Below the pieces are notes generated by a model. It made no database searches. It saw only the letters and a program-made list of their open reading frames with translations, and had not been told where the DNA came from. Below, in pieces: positions 10,016-18,175 of a stretch of DNA of 45,954 nucleotides (positions are counted from its first letter, which is position 1; each line of letters starts with the position of its first letter). Made by a program: the position numbers and the translations under genes. Where the stretch lies: NCBI GenBank assembly GCA_035546535.1, contig DASZWQ010000182.1:1-45954 (forward strand). The letters run 5' to 3'. Source of the DNA: Pirellulales bacterium (GTDB taxonomy: Bacteria; Planctomycetota; Planctomycetia; Pirellulales; JACPPG01).

Positions 10016-10053
10016 CCTGCCAACGCGGCAGGATTCCTCTTGTGCGGTATGAT
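10016..10053 (+). promoter_or_regulatory. Inverted repeat and -10-like TATGAT before the small ORF at 10060
   Basis: A perfect inverted repeat CCTGCC-AACGC-GGCAGG (10016-10032) is followed by TATGAT at 10048-10053, only 6 nt before the ATG at 10060. If TATGAT is the -10 box, transcription would begin at or next to the start codon and the repeat would sit at the -35 position, as an operator would. No good -35 box is visible. Confidence 0.3.
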
Positions 10054-10059
10054 GGAAAA

Positions 10060-10227
10060 ATGACATCGCGACTCTGGCGACTAGGCGCAGGAACGGCCAT
10101 CGGGGCGATTCTTGGGGGCCTATTTGCACCCGGCTGCGGCGAGGCGTGCGTCCTGCAGTTTGTCGCTGGCGGCGGCGCTGCTGGCCTATTTGTCGCGCTC
10201 GTGCTGAACGCGGTTCGTCCGCTGTAG
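10060..10227 (+). CDS. Small glycine-rich membrane protein (hypothetical)
   Basis: 55 aa from the ATG at 10060; a GTG start at 10042 in the same frame would add six residues. The protein has a short basic N-terminus (MTSRLWR) and two hydrophobic Gly/Ala-rich stretches, the first with GxxxG-like spacing, separated by the segment PGCGEAC; it ends in a hydrophobic helix. It looks like a small integral membrane protein. It ends 12 nt from the end of the convergent GDPD gene. There is no Shine-Dalgarno, and a -10-like TATGAT sits just 6 nt upstream, which suggests a leaderless mRNA. I do not recognise a family. Reality as a gene is moderately likely, judged from composition and placement only. Confidence 0.5.
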   Translation: MTSRLWRLGAGTAIGAILGGLFAPGCGEACVLQFVAGGGAAGLFVALVLNAVRPL

Positions 10228-10239
10228 GATTTCCCAAAC

Positions 10240-12066
10240 CTATTCGCGCATCCAGCGGCGCATGCGCATCAGCATTCGCTCGACGTCCCCCAGCGAGGCG
10301 TACCAATCGACCACTTCGCGCACCATTGCGGGGTCGTCGGTGATCAGGTTGTCGCAGCCCAGGTCGAGTAAACGCAGTACGGCCTCGCGATCCGATACGC
10401 CCCATACGTGGACTTCCATGCCGCGCCGGTGCGCGCGTTTGACCAGAGGCCCGTTGACCAGCCGCTGGTGCAAACTGAGAAAGTTCACCGGCAGCCGCGT
10501 CATATCACCTTGGCCGGTCGAGAGAATCATGCCGACTGGGATCTCGGGCGCCCGTCGGGTCGTTTCCGCAAGCGGGGCCAATTGCAGGCACGAGACGATG
10601 GCCGGGCCGGAAAAATCGTGGGCGCGCAACACGTCGAGCACGGCCGGCACCAGCAGTGCATTGTCGCCGTAATACTTGAGCTCGACGTTCAGGCGAATCT
10701 CCGCGCCGCAGGCGGCGATCATCTCGGCCAGGGTCGGCACGTGCTCATCGGTCGGCGCGCCCGAGTTTCTCATGCGCAACGCTGCCAGGTCGACGGTGCT
10801 AATATCTTTTACCTCGCGCGGGTCGCCCGTCATGCGGCGCAGATCGCGATCGTGCATCAGAACGACTTCACCGTCGGCCGTTTGCTGCACGTCGATCTCG
10901 GCGAAGTCGGCGCCGGCAGCGATCGACAGCCGTAGCGCCGCCAGGCTGTTTTCCGGCGCGGTCTTCGGACCGGCACGATGCGCCGTGACCAGCATCGGAC
11001 GACGTTCGAGGGATTCTCGCTCCAGATGCACGGCATAGCCGATGCTCGCAAGCGGACCCAGGCAAGCGAGGGCAATCAGCACTGCGCGCCGACCACCGCT
11101 CCCTTGCCGGCCGCCGGTGCTCGTCGGCCACGCAGCGCGGCGCGGCAACTGTTGCGAACGCTGCCCATGCACGTATTCGTAAGCGAGCAAACCGGCCATG
11201 CCGATCGCGAAGACGGCGGCCAGCAGTTGCAGAACCAGCCCGTCCACCAAGAGCAACAAGGCCGTTAACCAGACGAGGCTCGTCAGCCGCCCGGCAAACC
11301 GATCAAGCAGCACGACGTTGAGCACGTTCAGCAGTGCGACGGCGATCGCGAAGGCGACATACTTTGCCAGTTGCCACCCGCCCAGCACGGTAATCACGCG
11401 CGCCACCCGGCCGCGCATCAACTGCGAACTTTGCGCGAGAGTCCCCAGGATCGAATGGCTTTCCACCACACAGACCGGCACCGCCAGCGCCCAGCGCGCG
11501 AACAACCAGACCGCCACGATCGCGAACCCCACCGTCAAGGCAATACCGCATCCGACCGCGGCCCAGAATCGCGGCGGACGCTCGGCCAGAAAGTAGTGGA
11601 TGTCGGCGTCGCTCAGCAGCAGCCAGTAAACCGCGCCACCGAGCGCCATAAACGGCAGCGCCGCGAGCAGCGCCAGCGCCGTCTGAATCAAGGCCAAGGC
11701 GAACAGTCGCGGGGCCGCCCACACGAGTGCCCTCGCCAGAGTACCTGCCGAGACGGTTAGTCCATCGAGCGCCGCGTCGGCCAGCAGAATCAATCCCGCG
11801 TACTCGAAAAAGACCAATGCAAACCCCACGCTGCCGAAGAGCACCAGGGCCAGCGCGCCCAGCGGCGAGAGCAAGAACGACACCAGTTCGAAGTTACCCA
11901 GCACCGCGTCGCCCGAGAGGCCGACGGCGTGATACGTACACGTCGCCACGAGGGGGCCGAGCACCGCGGCCATGACCAGCGACATCAATAGCTCATAGCC
12001 AACGAGCGGCTTCCAGGCGCGGCACAGCGCTCCGGCGGCAACCAGCCAATTCTCAGCGCGGGTCAT
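10240..12066 (-). CDS. Glycerophosphodiester phosphodiesterase with N-terminal membrane domain
   Basis: 608 aa from the ATG at 12066; a GTG at 12114 would extend it by 16 residues. The first about 330 residues are a multi-helix membrane domain of the type fused to GDPDs in many bacteria. The C-terminal 250 residues are a GDPD TIM barrel: TAHRAG with the catalytic His (about 361), the following PEN, the metal-binding EIDVQ, and MHDRDLRR with the second catalytic His. It should hydrolyse glycerophosphodiesters to glycerol-3-phosphate and an alcohol, at or outside the inner membrane, in lipid turnover or phosphate scavenging. All catalytic residues I can place are kept. It starts divergently from a small ORF at 12142 and ends next to another at 10227. 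Confidence 0.93.
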   Translation of the reverse strand: MTRAENWLVAAGALCRAWKPLVGYELLMSLVMAAVLGPLVATCTYHAVGLSGDAVLGNFELVSFLLSPLGALALVLFGSVGFALVFFEYAGLILLADAALDGLTVSAGTLARALVWAAPRLFALALIQTALALLAALPFMALGGAVYWLLLSDADIHYFLAERPPRFWAAVGCGIALTVGFAIVAVWLFARWALAVPVCVVESHSILGTLAQSSQLMRGRVARVITVLGGWQLAKYVAFAIAVALLNVLNVVLLDRFAGRLTSLVWLTALLLLVDGLVLQLLAAVFAIGMAGLLAYEYVHGQRSQQLPRRAAWPTSTGGRQGSGGRRAVLIALACLGPLASIGYAVHLERESLERRPMLVTAHRAGPKTAPENSLAALRLSIAAGADFAEIDVQQTADGEVVLMHDRDLRRMTGDPREVKDISTVDLAALRMRNSGAPTDEHVPTLAEMIAACGAEIRLNVELKYYGDNALLVPAVLDVLRAHDFSGPAIVSCLQLAPLAETTRRAPEIPVGMILSTGQGDMTRLPVNFLSLHQRLVNGPLVKRAHRRGMEVHVWGVSDREAVLRLLDLGCDNLITDDPAMVREVVDWYASLGDVERMLMRMRRWMRE

Positions 12067-12102
12067 ATCGGGCCGTTTCTCGGAGTGCGAGGCTTTCAAG
12101 AT

Positions 12103-12133
12103 TTGACGCGGCACGAAGCCGGCATGGTATGAT
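12103..12133 (+). promoter_or_regulatory. Candidate sigma-70 promoter for the small ORF at 12142
   Basis: TTGACG (12103-12108) and an extended -10 TGG-TATGAT (hexamer 12128-12133) are separated by 19 nt, slightly long but helped by the TGn. The predicted start of transcription falls about at the ATG at 12142, so the message would be leaderless or nearly so. It overlaps the 5' region of the divergent GDPD gene. Confidence 0.4.
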
Positions 12134-12141
12134 TGCGAGAG

Positions 12142-12318
12142 ATGAATCGAAACAGCTTCACCAGCCGATTGCTCTTGGCCACCAGCAACGATGCCGTGCT
12201 CTTGCTGTTGGCATTCTTCGCCTATCGCAATGGGCTCTGGCCGATCGCTGTGCTATTGGCCGTCGGCGCGATTGTGAGCACCGGCTACGTCTTGTTGCGG
12301 AAATCTGTTCGACCGTGA
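12142..12318 (+). CDS. Small two-helix membrane protein (hypothetical)
   Basis: 58 aa from the ATG at 12142 (an upstream in-frame TTG at 12133 is less likely, as it overlaps the -10-like TATGAT). The sequence has a polar N-terminus MNRNSFTSR and two hydrophobic segments (about 15-27 and 33-50) around the short loop YRNGLWP, then a basic tail LLRKSVRP, so a two-helix inner-membrane protein with both ends inside is likely. It is divergent from the GDPD gene and ends 51 nt before the end of the convergent HEAT-repeat gene. No family recognised. Its promoter-to-ATG distance is too short for a normal ribosome binding site. Confidence 0.6.
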   Translation: MNRNSFTSRLLLATSNDAVLLLLAFFAYRNGLWPIAVLLAVGAIVSTGYVLLRKSVRP

Positions 12319-12369
12319 TCTGTTCGCCGGCAGGGGGCATCCGCGCAGCAGCGGGCGCCACGCACACGC

Positions 12370-14109
12370 TCAGCCGCGTATCTTTGCGAGCGCGTCATGA
12401 ACCGCTTCACGCACGGCAGGGCTCGGATCATTTTGCGCCCTTTGCAGTGCTCCGGCCGCCGACTTGGCCGCCGCGCCAAGGTCACCCAGCGCCGCCGCCG
12501 CCTCCTGACGCGTCACGTCGGTTTTTCCCTCCTGCACCAGACCCACCAGTACCGGCACCGCCAGTGCGACCGTCTGAGCATTGTCGGGCTGCACGCGCAA
12601 CAGCGCCTCGGCACAGGCCAGTCGCAGCAATTGATCCTTCGATTTGAGATGCTTCTGCAATTCGTCGACGGCCGCGCGGGCCGCCGGACCAATGTTCGCC
12701 AGCGCAAACGCCGCTGCTACGCGCACGTCTTCGTCGCTGTCGTGCAGCAGTGGAACAAGCGCGGTCGTGGCGTCGGCCGCCGCCGGTCCGATGCTCCCCA
12801 GGGCGAGCACGATGTCGCGCCGTCGCGGCGCGTCGGCCTCGCCGAGCAGTTCCACCACAGTCGGAACCGCCCCGGCCGCCGATGGGCCCATGCGACTGAA
12901 AACCCGCAGCGCTCGATCCTGACTGGCCGGGTCTTTAAGTCGTTCGACCACGCGCGGCACAATCGCCTCGCCCAGTGACGCCAGCGCCCGAGCCACGTTC
13001 TCCTGCACTTCCGGATCAGGATCATCCAACGCGGCCATGAGCGGCGGACCGACCGTTTCACGCGGCGCATTCAAGTCGAGCAGGGCCTTGGCGGCTCCCT
13101 CCCGCAGGTTCGCATCTTTGCTTTTCAATCCGGCGACGATCAACTCGACCGCTTTCGTCACGGCACTCGCGTCGTCGGGCTTGATCTTGGCAACAGCCCA
13201 GCCCGAGATCATGGCCAGGAACGCATCGTCTCCCCCTTCGGCCTTTTCCAAAGCCGGCAGAGCATCGGCCGCGCGGGCCTGGCCCAGCGCGAACGCGCTC
13301 GCGTAGCGAACCGCGGGAGTCTTGTCCGCGAGCGCTGCCATCAGTGACGCTTGTGCACTGGCAGCGTCCGCGCCGATCGCTCCCAACGCCATGGCGGCCT
13401 GCATGCGCACCTCGGGGTCAGGGTCTTCGAGCAATTTGGCGAGCGCGGGCGTCGCGTCTTTGGCCGCCGGCCCCATTTCGGCCAACACCAGCGTGGCCCA
13501 ATAACGCCCTTGCCGGTGGCCAAGCGCCTCGACGAGCGCGGGCACGGCTTCGGCGCCTCCTTCGGCCAAGCTTTGCAGCGCCGGCAGTTTCACCGACGGG
13601 TCGGCGTCTTCGAGCGCTTTGACCATCAGCGGGATGGCGACGTCCTGGCCCGGCTCGAGCCGGGCGAGCGCGCTGATCGCCGCCCGCCGCACCTGCGCGT
13701 CGGGATCGGTGATCAGGCTGGCCAGCCCGTCGACGATCGACGGCCGCCTATCGTCCAGCATGCCCAGGGCCCGCGCCGCGTGCGCGCGAACGGCGGCATC
13801 TTCGTCTTTCAGCGCCTTGAGCAACGCCGGCGCGGCGCTCTTTGCCTTGGGGCCGATCGTTTCGAGCGCCCGGGCGGCTCGCCAACGCACTCCCTCGTCG
13901 GCATTAGCGAGCGCCTTGGCGAGTTGCGGCACCGCGGCGACTCCCTTGGGACCCGCGTCGGCCAAATCGTCGATCGCCCGTTGCGCCACCCGGCTGTCGG
14001 TGTTGTTGATGTCGCTGATGGACTGCCGTAGTGCGTCAGGCTTCTGCGGAGCGCAGCCCAACAGCATCACGGGCAACGACAAACTGCCGATGATTCTCAA
14101 TACTTGCAT
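12370..14109 (-). CDS. HEAT-repeat lipoprotein
   Basis: 579 aa from the ATG at 14109. The frame is open further upstream, but only this start gives a lipoprotein signal peptide (MQVLRIIG...LLGC, Cys at about 22), and upstream codons overlap the preceding gene in another frame. The rest is a run of about 14 HEAT/PBS-lyase-type repeats (patterns such as VRWRAARALETIG, VRAHAARALGML, VRMQAAMALGAIG), giving an alpha-solenoid used for protein binding. Anchoring to the outer face of a membrane is predicted. HEAT proteins are abundant in planctomycetes; the partner here is unknown. It follows the gene at 14165-14809 by 55 nt on the same strand and may be co-transcribed with it. Confidence 0.9.
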   Translation of the reverse strand: MQVLRIIGSLSLPVMLLGCAPQKPDALRQSISDINNTDSRVAQRAIDDLADAGPKGVAAVPQLAKALANADEGVRWRAARALETIGPKAKSAAPALLKALKDEDAAVRAHAARALGMLDDRRPSIVDGLASLITDPDAQVRRAAISALARLEPGQDVAIPLMVKALEDADPSVKLPALQSLAEGGAEAVPALVEALGHRQGRYWATLVLAEMGPAAKDATPALAKLLEDPDPEVRMQAAMALGAIGADAASAQASLMAALADKTPAVRYASAFALGQARAADALPALEKAEGGDDAFLAMISGWAVAKIKPDDASAVTKAVELIVAGLKSKDANLREGAAKALLDLNAPRETVGPPLMAALDDPDPEVQENVARALASLGEAIVPRVVERLKDPASQDRALRVFSRMGPSAAGAVPTVVELLGEADAPRRRDIVLALGSIGPAAADATTALVPLLHDSDEDVRVAAAFALANIGPAARAAVDELQKHLKSKDQLLRLACAEALLRVQPDNAQTVALAVPVLVGLVQEGKTDVTRQEAAAALGDLGAAAKSAAGALQRAQNDPSPAVREAVHDALAKIRG

Positions 14110-14164
14110 GATGGGTCGGTCCAACCGAGGTGATGCGAACGAGGCGTGGCGAGGTTCCGGGGTT

Positions 14165-14809
14165 CTATCCCGCAGGAAAGCGCGCGTCGTAAGCCAGGCT
14201 TTCGACGAATTTCTTGGCCGCGATCCAGTCGTTGGCCTGGTACTCGTTGATGTTTTTCTTGAGCGCCGCCAGCAAGTCGCCCGTGACTTGTTGCACTTGC
14301 CGGAACACGTCGGGCGAGATCGAGCTGGCCGTGGCGCGCTCGGCGAAAAGTTTGTCCAGTTGCTCGCGGTCGTCGGCGTACTGAGCATCGCGGAGGATGA
14401 TCGGCCAGTTGAGTTGCCCGGTCAGCGGGTCGAGCTGCGTGGACGTCAATCGCGTGGGCAAACCCACCCGCGCAAACCGCATGATTTCGTTCTGCGACAG
14501 GCGGGGCGATCGCTTTGATGCGCGGTAAGCGCGGTTGGCTTTCCGCATCTGGTAATAGGCCTCGGTCCATTGCAGGCGGTTTTGAATGTCCATCGAGCGG
14601 GCTTGCTCGTAGTTTTGCGCGGCCATCGAATCCATCAGATTCGCGGATCCGGCCGAGCGCACCACGTCGGCAAACCCGCGCTGATAGCTTTCGGCCGCCG
14701 TCGATGGCCCGAAGCCATTGAAGTACGGCGCCGGCGCGAACCATTGCCCCACGGCCACCAGCGGTACGAGGATTCCGATGGTCGCTGCAGCCGCGATGAG
14801 CCTGCGCAT
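14165..14809 (-). CDS. Conserved secreted protein of unknown function (planctomycete type)
   Basis: 214 aa. The start is fixed by AAGGAG placed 8 nt before the ATG at 14809, and the protein then begins with a basic signal peptide (MRRLIAAAATIGILVPLVA). The mature part is polar and mostly helical: an N-terminal stretch with STAAESYQRGFADVVRS, a charged helical region rich in Gln/Arg/Asn around residues 60-105, and a C-terminal part with DPLTGQLNWPIIL. I recall similar hypothetical proteins in Pirellulales genomes with the same order of motifs, but no function. It is upstream of the HEAT-repeat lipoprotein gene by 55 nt, which suggests an envelope-related pair. Confidence 0.88.
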   Translation of the reverse strand: MRRLIAAAATIGILVPLVAVGQWFAPAPYFNGFGPSTAAESYQRGFADVVRSAGSANLMDSMAAQNYEQARSMDIQNRLQWTEAYYQMRKANRAYRASKRSPRLSQNEIMRFARVGLPTRLTSTQLDPLTGQLNWPIILRDAQYADDREQLDKLFAERATASSISPDVFRQVQQVTGDLLAALKKNINEYQANDWIAAKKFVESLAYDARFPAG

Positions 14810-15116
14810 CGTGTCACTCCTTGATGAAATCACGGCGATCGAGATGCGTGCGTCAGAGCCCGAGAACGAGAAGGGGCGGCCGGCCCCACGTCAGACAAGT
14901 TCTGCCGCCGACTCGGTTAGAAAGGAACGGATCAGCACAATCTTGAAGCCTTTCACGCCGAAATGCAAACGATTTCGTCCATGCGCGCGGCAACAGAAAT
15001 GGGCATGGCACAGCGGGGAGTGCGGAAATGAGGCGCACTAGTGGCTTAATGCCGGTTCTGACTACAATGCTATCCTATTCTTGGGCAGCTTCGATCGATT
15101 GATCCGGGAGCGTCGC
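14810..15116. other. Divergent intergenic region (307 nt)
   Basis: No gene seen. It holds the AAGGAG site for the leftward gene at 14809 and, for the rightward gene at 15117, a -10-like TACAAT (15063-15068) without a convincing -35 box, and a GGGAG Shine-Dalgarno just before 15117. Confidence 0.5.
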
Positions 15117-16043
15117 ATGCGTTTCTATTTAGTTCAACTTGTCGCACTCTGCTGCTCAATCAATCTGATCGGTCCGGCGGCGGGGCTGGCCGAAGAATCG
15201 GCCGCGACTCGGCAAGCGGATGCCTCGGCCGACGAGAAGGCAATCCGTGAAGCCGGCGACGCCTATCGCGCGGCGTTCGCCAAGGGTGATCTCGAGGCGG
15301 TCGCCGCCTTCTGGGCCGCGAACGCCGACCTGGTCGATCAAACCGGGCACGCCTTCAAAGTGCAGGCGCTGATCGAGCAGGCGCGCAAGCGGGCCGAAGC
15401 GGGCGGCCAGATTCCTCCGCCGCAACGAAAGAGCACGACCCTGTCGATTCGTTTCATCACGCCCGACGTGGCGCTGGAAGACGGCACGTTCGAGCGTGGC
15501 GGCGAGGACGGATCGCGCCAAGGCCGCTACACAGCGGTGTGGGTCAAGCGAAACGGCAAATGGCTGCTCGATGGCGAGCGCGAGTCACCGGTCAACGCTC
15601 CGGCGGTCGAAGATCCGCTCCCCTCGCTGGCCTGGATGGTGGGCGAATGGACCGCTACGGGCGACGACCAATCGGCCGAGATGTCCTGCACCTGGGGGCC
15701 CGGCAAAACTTACTTGCTGCGGCAGATCACGCTTAAACCAAAGAATGGCGACCCGATAACCGCTACACAATGGATCGGCTGGGACCCCATACAAGAACAA
15801 CTGCGCTCGTTCCTGTTCGATTCCCGGGGCGGGTTCAACGACGGTGTCTGGACCAATGAGGGGGACGCCTGGGTCGTGCGCAACAAGGGGACCACGCGCG
15901 ACGGCACGCGCAGCTCGGGCGTCATGCTCTACAGCCGCATCGATGACAACACCTGGACGATCGAGTCGCTCGAAGACGAAGTCGACGGGCAGCCCGGTCC
16001 CGAAATTAACCTGCGCGTGACGCGTAAAAAGGCCGGCCGCTAG
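15117..16043 (+). CDS. Secreted SnoaL/SgcJ-type (NTF2-fold) protein
   Basis: 308 aa. The ATG at 15117 has GGGAG 6 nt upstream and begins a signal peptide (MRFYLVQLVALCCSINLIG, cleavage near residue 25). Residues about 38-155 form a SnoaL-like/DUF4440 NTF2-fold domain: DEKAIREAGDAYRAAFAKGD, then FWAANADLVD, and the closing strand YTAVWVKRNGKWLLDGERE. A second beta-rich domain (about 170-300, starting LAWMVGEWTA) resembles the DUF1579-like lipocalin-type domains often paired with it. Such proteins are labelled SgcJ/EcaC family oxidoreductases but their chemistry in planctomycetes is unproven. A hairpin with a T-run overlaps its stop codon, and the next gene starts 47 nt downstream. Confidence 0.87.
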   Translation: MRFYLVQLVALCCSINLIGPAAGLAEESAATRQADASADEKAIREAGDAYRAAFAKGDLEAVAAFWAANADLVDQTGHAFKVQALIEQARKRAEAGGQIPPPQRKSTTLSIRFITPDVALEDGTFERGGEDGSRQGRYTAVWVKRNGKWLLDGERESPVNAPAVEDPLPSLAWMVGEWTATGDDQSAEMSCTWGPGKTYLLRQITLKPKNGDPITATQWIGWDPIQEQLRSFLFDSRGGFNDGVWTNEGDAWVVRNKGTTRDGTRSSGVMLYSRIDDNTWTIESLEDEVDGQPGPEINLRVTRKKAGR

Positions 16044-16055
16044 CGGCTGCCTTTT
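16027..16055 (+). terminator. Candidate intrinsic terminator overlapping a stop codon
   Basis: AAAAGG before and CCTTTT after enclose GCCG-CTAG-CGGC, giving a stem whose apex contains the TAG stop of the gene at 15117-16043, ending in CTTTTC. Since another gene begins at 16090 on the same strand, it may act as a partial terminator between the two. Confidence 0.45.
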
Positions 16056-16089
16056 CAATTGCATCGGCGATTCAGAAAGGATCCACGTC

Positions 16090-16932
16090 GTGTCAGAAAT
16101 GCGACGCACACGCTACGTTCTTGGCGGCACCGCAGGCGCGCTTGCGGTGCTGGCGTTTGGATTCTGGGCTGTCGGCTCTTCGCCGGCGCAGCAAACGAAA
16201 AAGCAGCAGCCCGGAAAGGCAGCCGCCGGATCGTCGCGCGCGACGCAAAGTGCTGCACCCGCCGCGGGCGGCGCCGCGAAAGCCGCTGCGCCGCGCGAAC
16301 GCATCGATACGCTCGCCCAGCAACAGTTTTTGGCGACCGAGGAATGGAAAACGACGGCCGCGGACTTCGACGCCTGGCTGAGCTCGCAAACGTTTTACGA
16401 CGACGCGCGTACGGCCGAAACGCGGGCCCGCTTCGCCGTCGGCGTCGAGCGGATGAGCGCCGAGCAGTTGCAGCGCTTCATGGTCGAGCTGCAGAAGAAA
16501 CTGGAATTGCTTTACGGCCCCATCGCCCAGGATGCCGAAGCGTACCTGGCGGAAAAGGCGGCCGTGGCCTCGCCGGCCTACATGAAACGAATTCTCGACC
16601 AGATTCCGGACGTGCTGACCGCCAGCGCCGCGCAAATCGATCAGAGATTGGTTGCCTATGCGGCGAAGCGCCAGAGCCGACGAGATTCGCAGCAGCGCTT
16701 CGACGAGAATCGGCAAGTGCGCGTGGCCGCGAATCAGGCCCGGGCCCAGGAACGCCGCGACGCCCAGCAGCGCGCCGCGGAAAGGCGCGGCCGTTCGCCG
16801 GCCGTAACCAATGCGTCGACCGAGAATAACTTCACGCCCGCCCGGGATTACGCTCCGCACAATCAGCCGCAGAGCGGGTTCGGCATTCCGATGATGGGAT
16901 TTGGGATGGGCGGCTTCGGCGTGATTTGGTGA
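16090..16932 (+). CDS. Exported or membrane-anchored coiled-coil protein (hypothetical)
   Basis: 280 aa from a GTG at 16090; GAAAGGA ends 8 nt before it, a better distance than for the ATG at 16099. The N-terminus has a basic head (MSEMRRTRY) and a hydrophobic segment (about 10-31, VLGGTAGALAVLAFGFWAVG), then an Ala/Pro/Lys-rich linker (about 32-70), a helical domain (about 75-190), and a long Arg/Gln/Ala-rich region (about 195-240) that should be coiled coil or disordered. It ends with a Gly/Met/Phe-rich tail. I recognise no family. Its stop is 15 nt from the end of the convergent SDR gene. It may share a transcript with the SnoaL-like gene upstream, subject to the hairpin between them. Confidence 0.8.
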   Translation: MSEMRRTRYVLGGTAGALAVLAFGFWAVGSSPAQQTKKQQPGKAAAGSSRATQSAAPAAGGAAKAAAPRERIDTLAQQQFLATEEWKTTAADFDAWLSSQTFYDDARTAETRARFAVGVERMSAEQLQRFMVELQKKLELLYGPIAQDAEAYLAEKAAVASPAYMKRILDQIPDVLTASAAQIDQRLVAYAAKRQSRRDSQQRFDENRQVRVAANQARAQERRDAQQRAAERRGRSPAVTNASTENNFTPARDYAPHNQPQSGFGIPMMGFGMGGFGVIW

Positions 16933-16947
16933 GCGCCGGCTGAGCGG

Positions 16948-17730
16948 TCATTCGTGCGTGCCGACGATCGTTTGATCGAAGTCGATGATCGAGCCGGTCA
17001 TCAAGCCCGCGCGCTCCGAGAGCACGAAGGCCGCGACCTGCGCCACTTCGTGCGGTTTCAGCAATCGGCCGAAGGGCTGCCCGGCCTCGGCTTTCGTCAG
17101 CCAATCGCTGGCGGCATTGTGAAAGTTCTTTTGAATCGCATGTTCGCCGGGCGTGTCCATCCAGCCGATGTTCAGGCCGTTGACGCGAATCCGCTCGCGC
17201 ACCACCGACCGTGCCACGTTTTTCGTCAAGGTCGCCAGTGCGCCTTTTGACATCGAATAGGGGCACAAAAACGGCTGGCCGCCGTGACTCGACATGCTGA
17301 GGATATTCACGATCGACCCCTGCACCTTGCGCTCGACCATCAGCCGCAGCGATTCCTGCATCAAGAAGAACGGCGCCCGCACGTTCACGGCCATGATGCG
17401 GTCATACAACTCGGGCGAGGTATCGAGAATCGTGCCGCGATCGGTCAGAGCCGCGCTATTCACCAGATAATCGACGCGGCCGAAGTGTTCCCGCGCGGCG
17501 CCCACGACAGCCCGGCAGTCGGCAACCTGGGCCAGGTCGGCCGGGACGAACTGCGTGCGACAGCCGAGCTGGCCGAATTCGTCGGCCAGGCGCTTGCCGT
17601 TGGCGGCGTTGCGACCGCAAATCACCAGCCCGCCGATCATGCGCTCGGCGATCAAACGGCGTGCGATCGCTTCGCCCAAGCCTTGCGTGCTGCCGGTGAC
17701 GATAGCGATCTTTTCCGATACGTCAGCCAT
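16948..17730 (-). CDS. SDR family oxidoreductase
   Basis: 260 aa classical short-chain dehydrogenase/reductase. It has the NAD(P)-binding TGSTQGLG (12-19), the NNAG-equivalent NSAA, the catalytic Ser in the SMSSHGG segment, and the YSMSK catalytic Tyr/Lys motif. The C-terminus ends with the usual MTGSIIDFDQ strand. It catalyses NAD(P)(H)-dependent oxidation or reduction of an alcohol/carbonyl; the substrate is not evident. AGGAAGG lies about 10 nt before the ATG at 17730. A good sigma-70-like promoter (17795-17824) lies upstream, with a leader of about 57 nt. It is transcribed alone, convergent to the coiled-coil protein gene. Confidence 0.94.
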   Translation of the reverse strand: MADVSEKIAIVTGSTQGLGEAIARRLIAERMIGGLVICGRNAANGKRLADEFGQLGCRTQFVPADLAQVADCRAVVGAAREHFGRVDYLVNSAALTDRGTILDTSPELYDRIMAVNVRAPFFLMQESLRLMVERKVQGSIVNILSMSSHGGQPFLCPYSMSKGALATLTKNVARSVVRERIRVNGLNIGWMDTPGEHAIQKNFHNAASDWLTKAEAGQPFGRLLKPHEVAQVAAFVLSERAGLMTGSIIDFDQTIVGTHE

Positions 17731-17794
17731 GCGGTCTCACCTTCCTGCAAACGACACCATGATTGCGCCGGGACAGAGCATCCGGGTGCGGACG

Positions 17795-17824
17795 AGTATA
17801 GCGGCGCGCGCGCCGGTATTTCAA
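17795..17824 (-). promoter_or_regulatory. Candidate sigma-70 promoter for the SDR gene
   Basis: On the minus strand TTGAAA (17824-17819) and TATACT (17800-17795) are separated by 18 nt; each box matches consensus at five of six positions. The start of transcription would fall near 17788. Confidence 0.5.
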
Positions 17825-18101
17825 AGCGCGGAGAAGCACCGCTGTTTCGCACAGCACAATTTGGCGAGGAACAACCGGCCACTCAACTCTCTGTTGGATG
17901 CCGGGCGGTCCCTAAGGCAAAGGCGCATCGATGTACGGAAGCGCGATCCCGTGACTTGTGCAAGTCCTCTCCCTGGCCGTTCCTCTTGCGGCTATGGAAA
18001 GCGCGGAGGGTGACGTCGCGGCCTGAAGCAGGCCGCTCGCGCTTCTTCCGGTGCATTCGTCTCTCCGCCGCGGCGGTCTGCGCGGGAATTTCATCTTTCT
18101 C

Positions 18102-18128
18102 CGTCACATATCCTCGGCCCGATCCGTC
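18102..18128 (+). promoter_or_regulatory. Candidate ECF41-type promoter for the oxidoreductase-sigma operon
   Basis: CGTCACA (18102-18108), a spacer of exactly 16 nt, and CGTC (18125-18128). The motif I remember for ECF41 sigma factors is TGTCACA-N16-CGTC, so only the first base differs. It lies 47 nt before the ATG at 18176, in the right direction to transcribe the FAD oxidoreductase and the ECF41 sigma gene that overlaps it, implying autoregulation. Confidence 0.65.
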
Positions 18129-18175
18129 TATCCTCTTGTGGGGCCACGATTCTGTGTCCCCCGGGAGGGATAAAC

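Larger units (their letters stand above)
17731..18175. other. Divergent intergenic region (445 nt) with two promoter candidates
   Basis: No gene seen. Leftward it carries the SDR promoter candidate (17795-17824); rightward it carries the ECF41-like promoter (18102-18128). The middle part (about 17830-18095) shows no coding pattern that I trust. Confidence 0.6.

Noticed and set aside
14110..14388. N-terminal extension of the HEAT-repeat protein
   Set aside because: Overlaps the upstream gene in another frame and would bury the lipoprotein signal peptide that starts at 14109.
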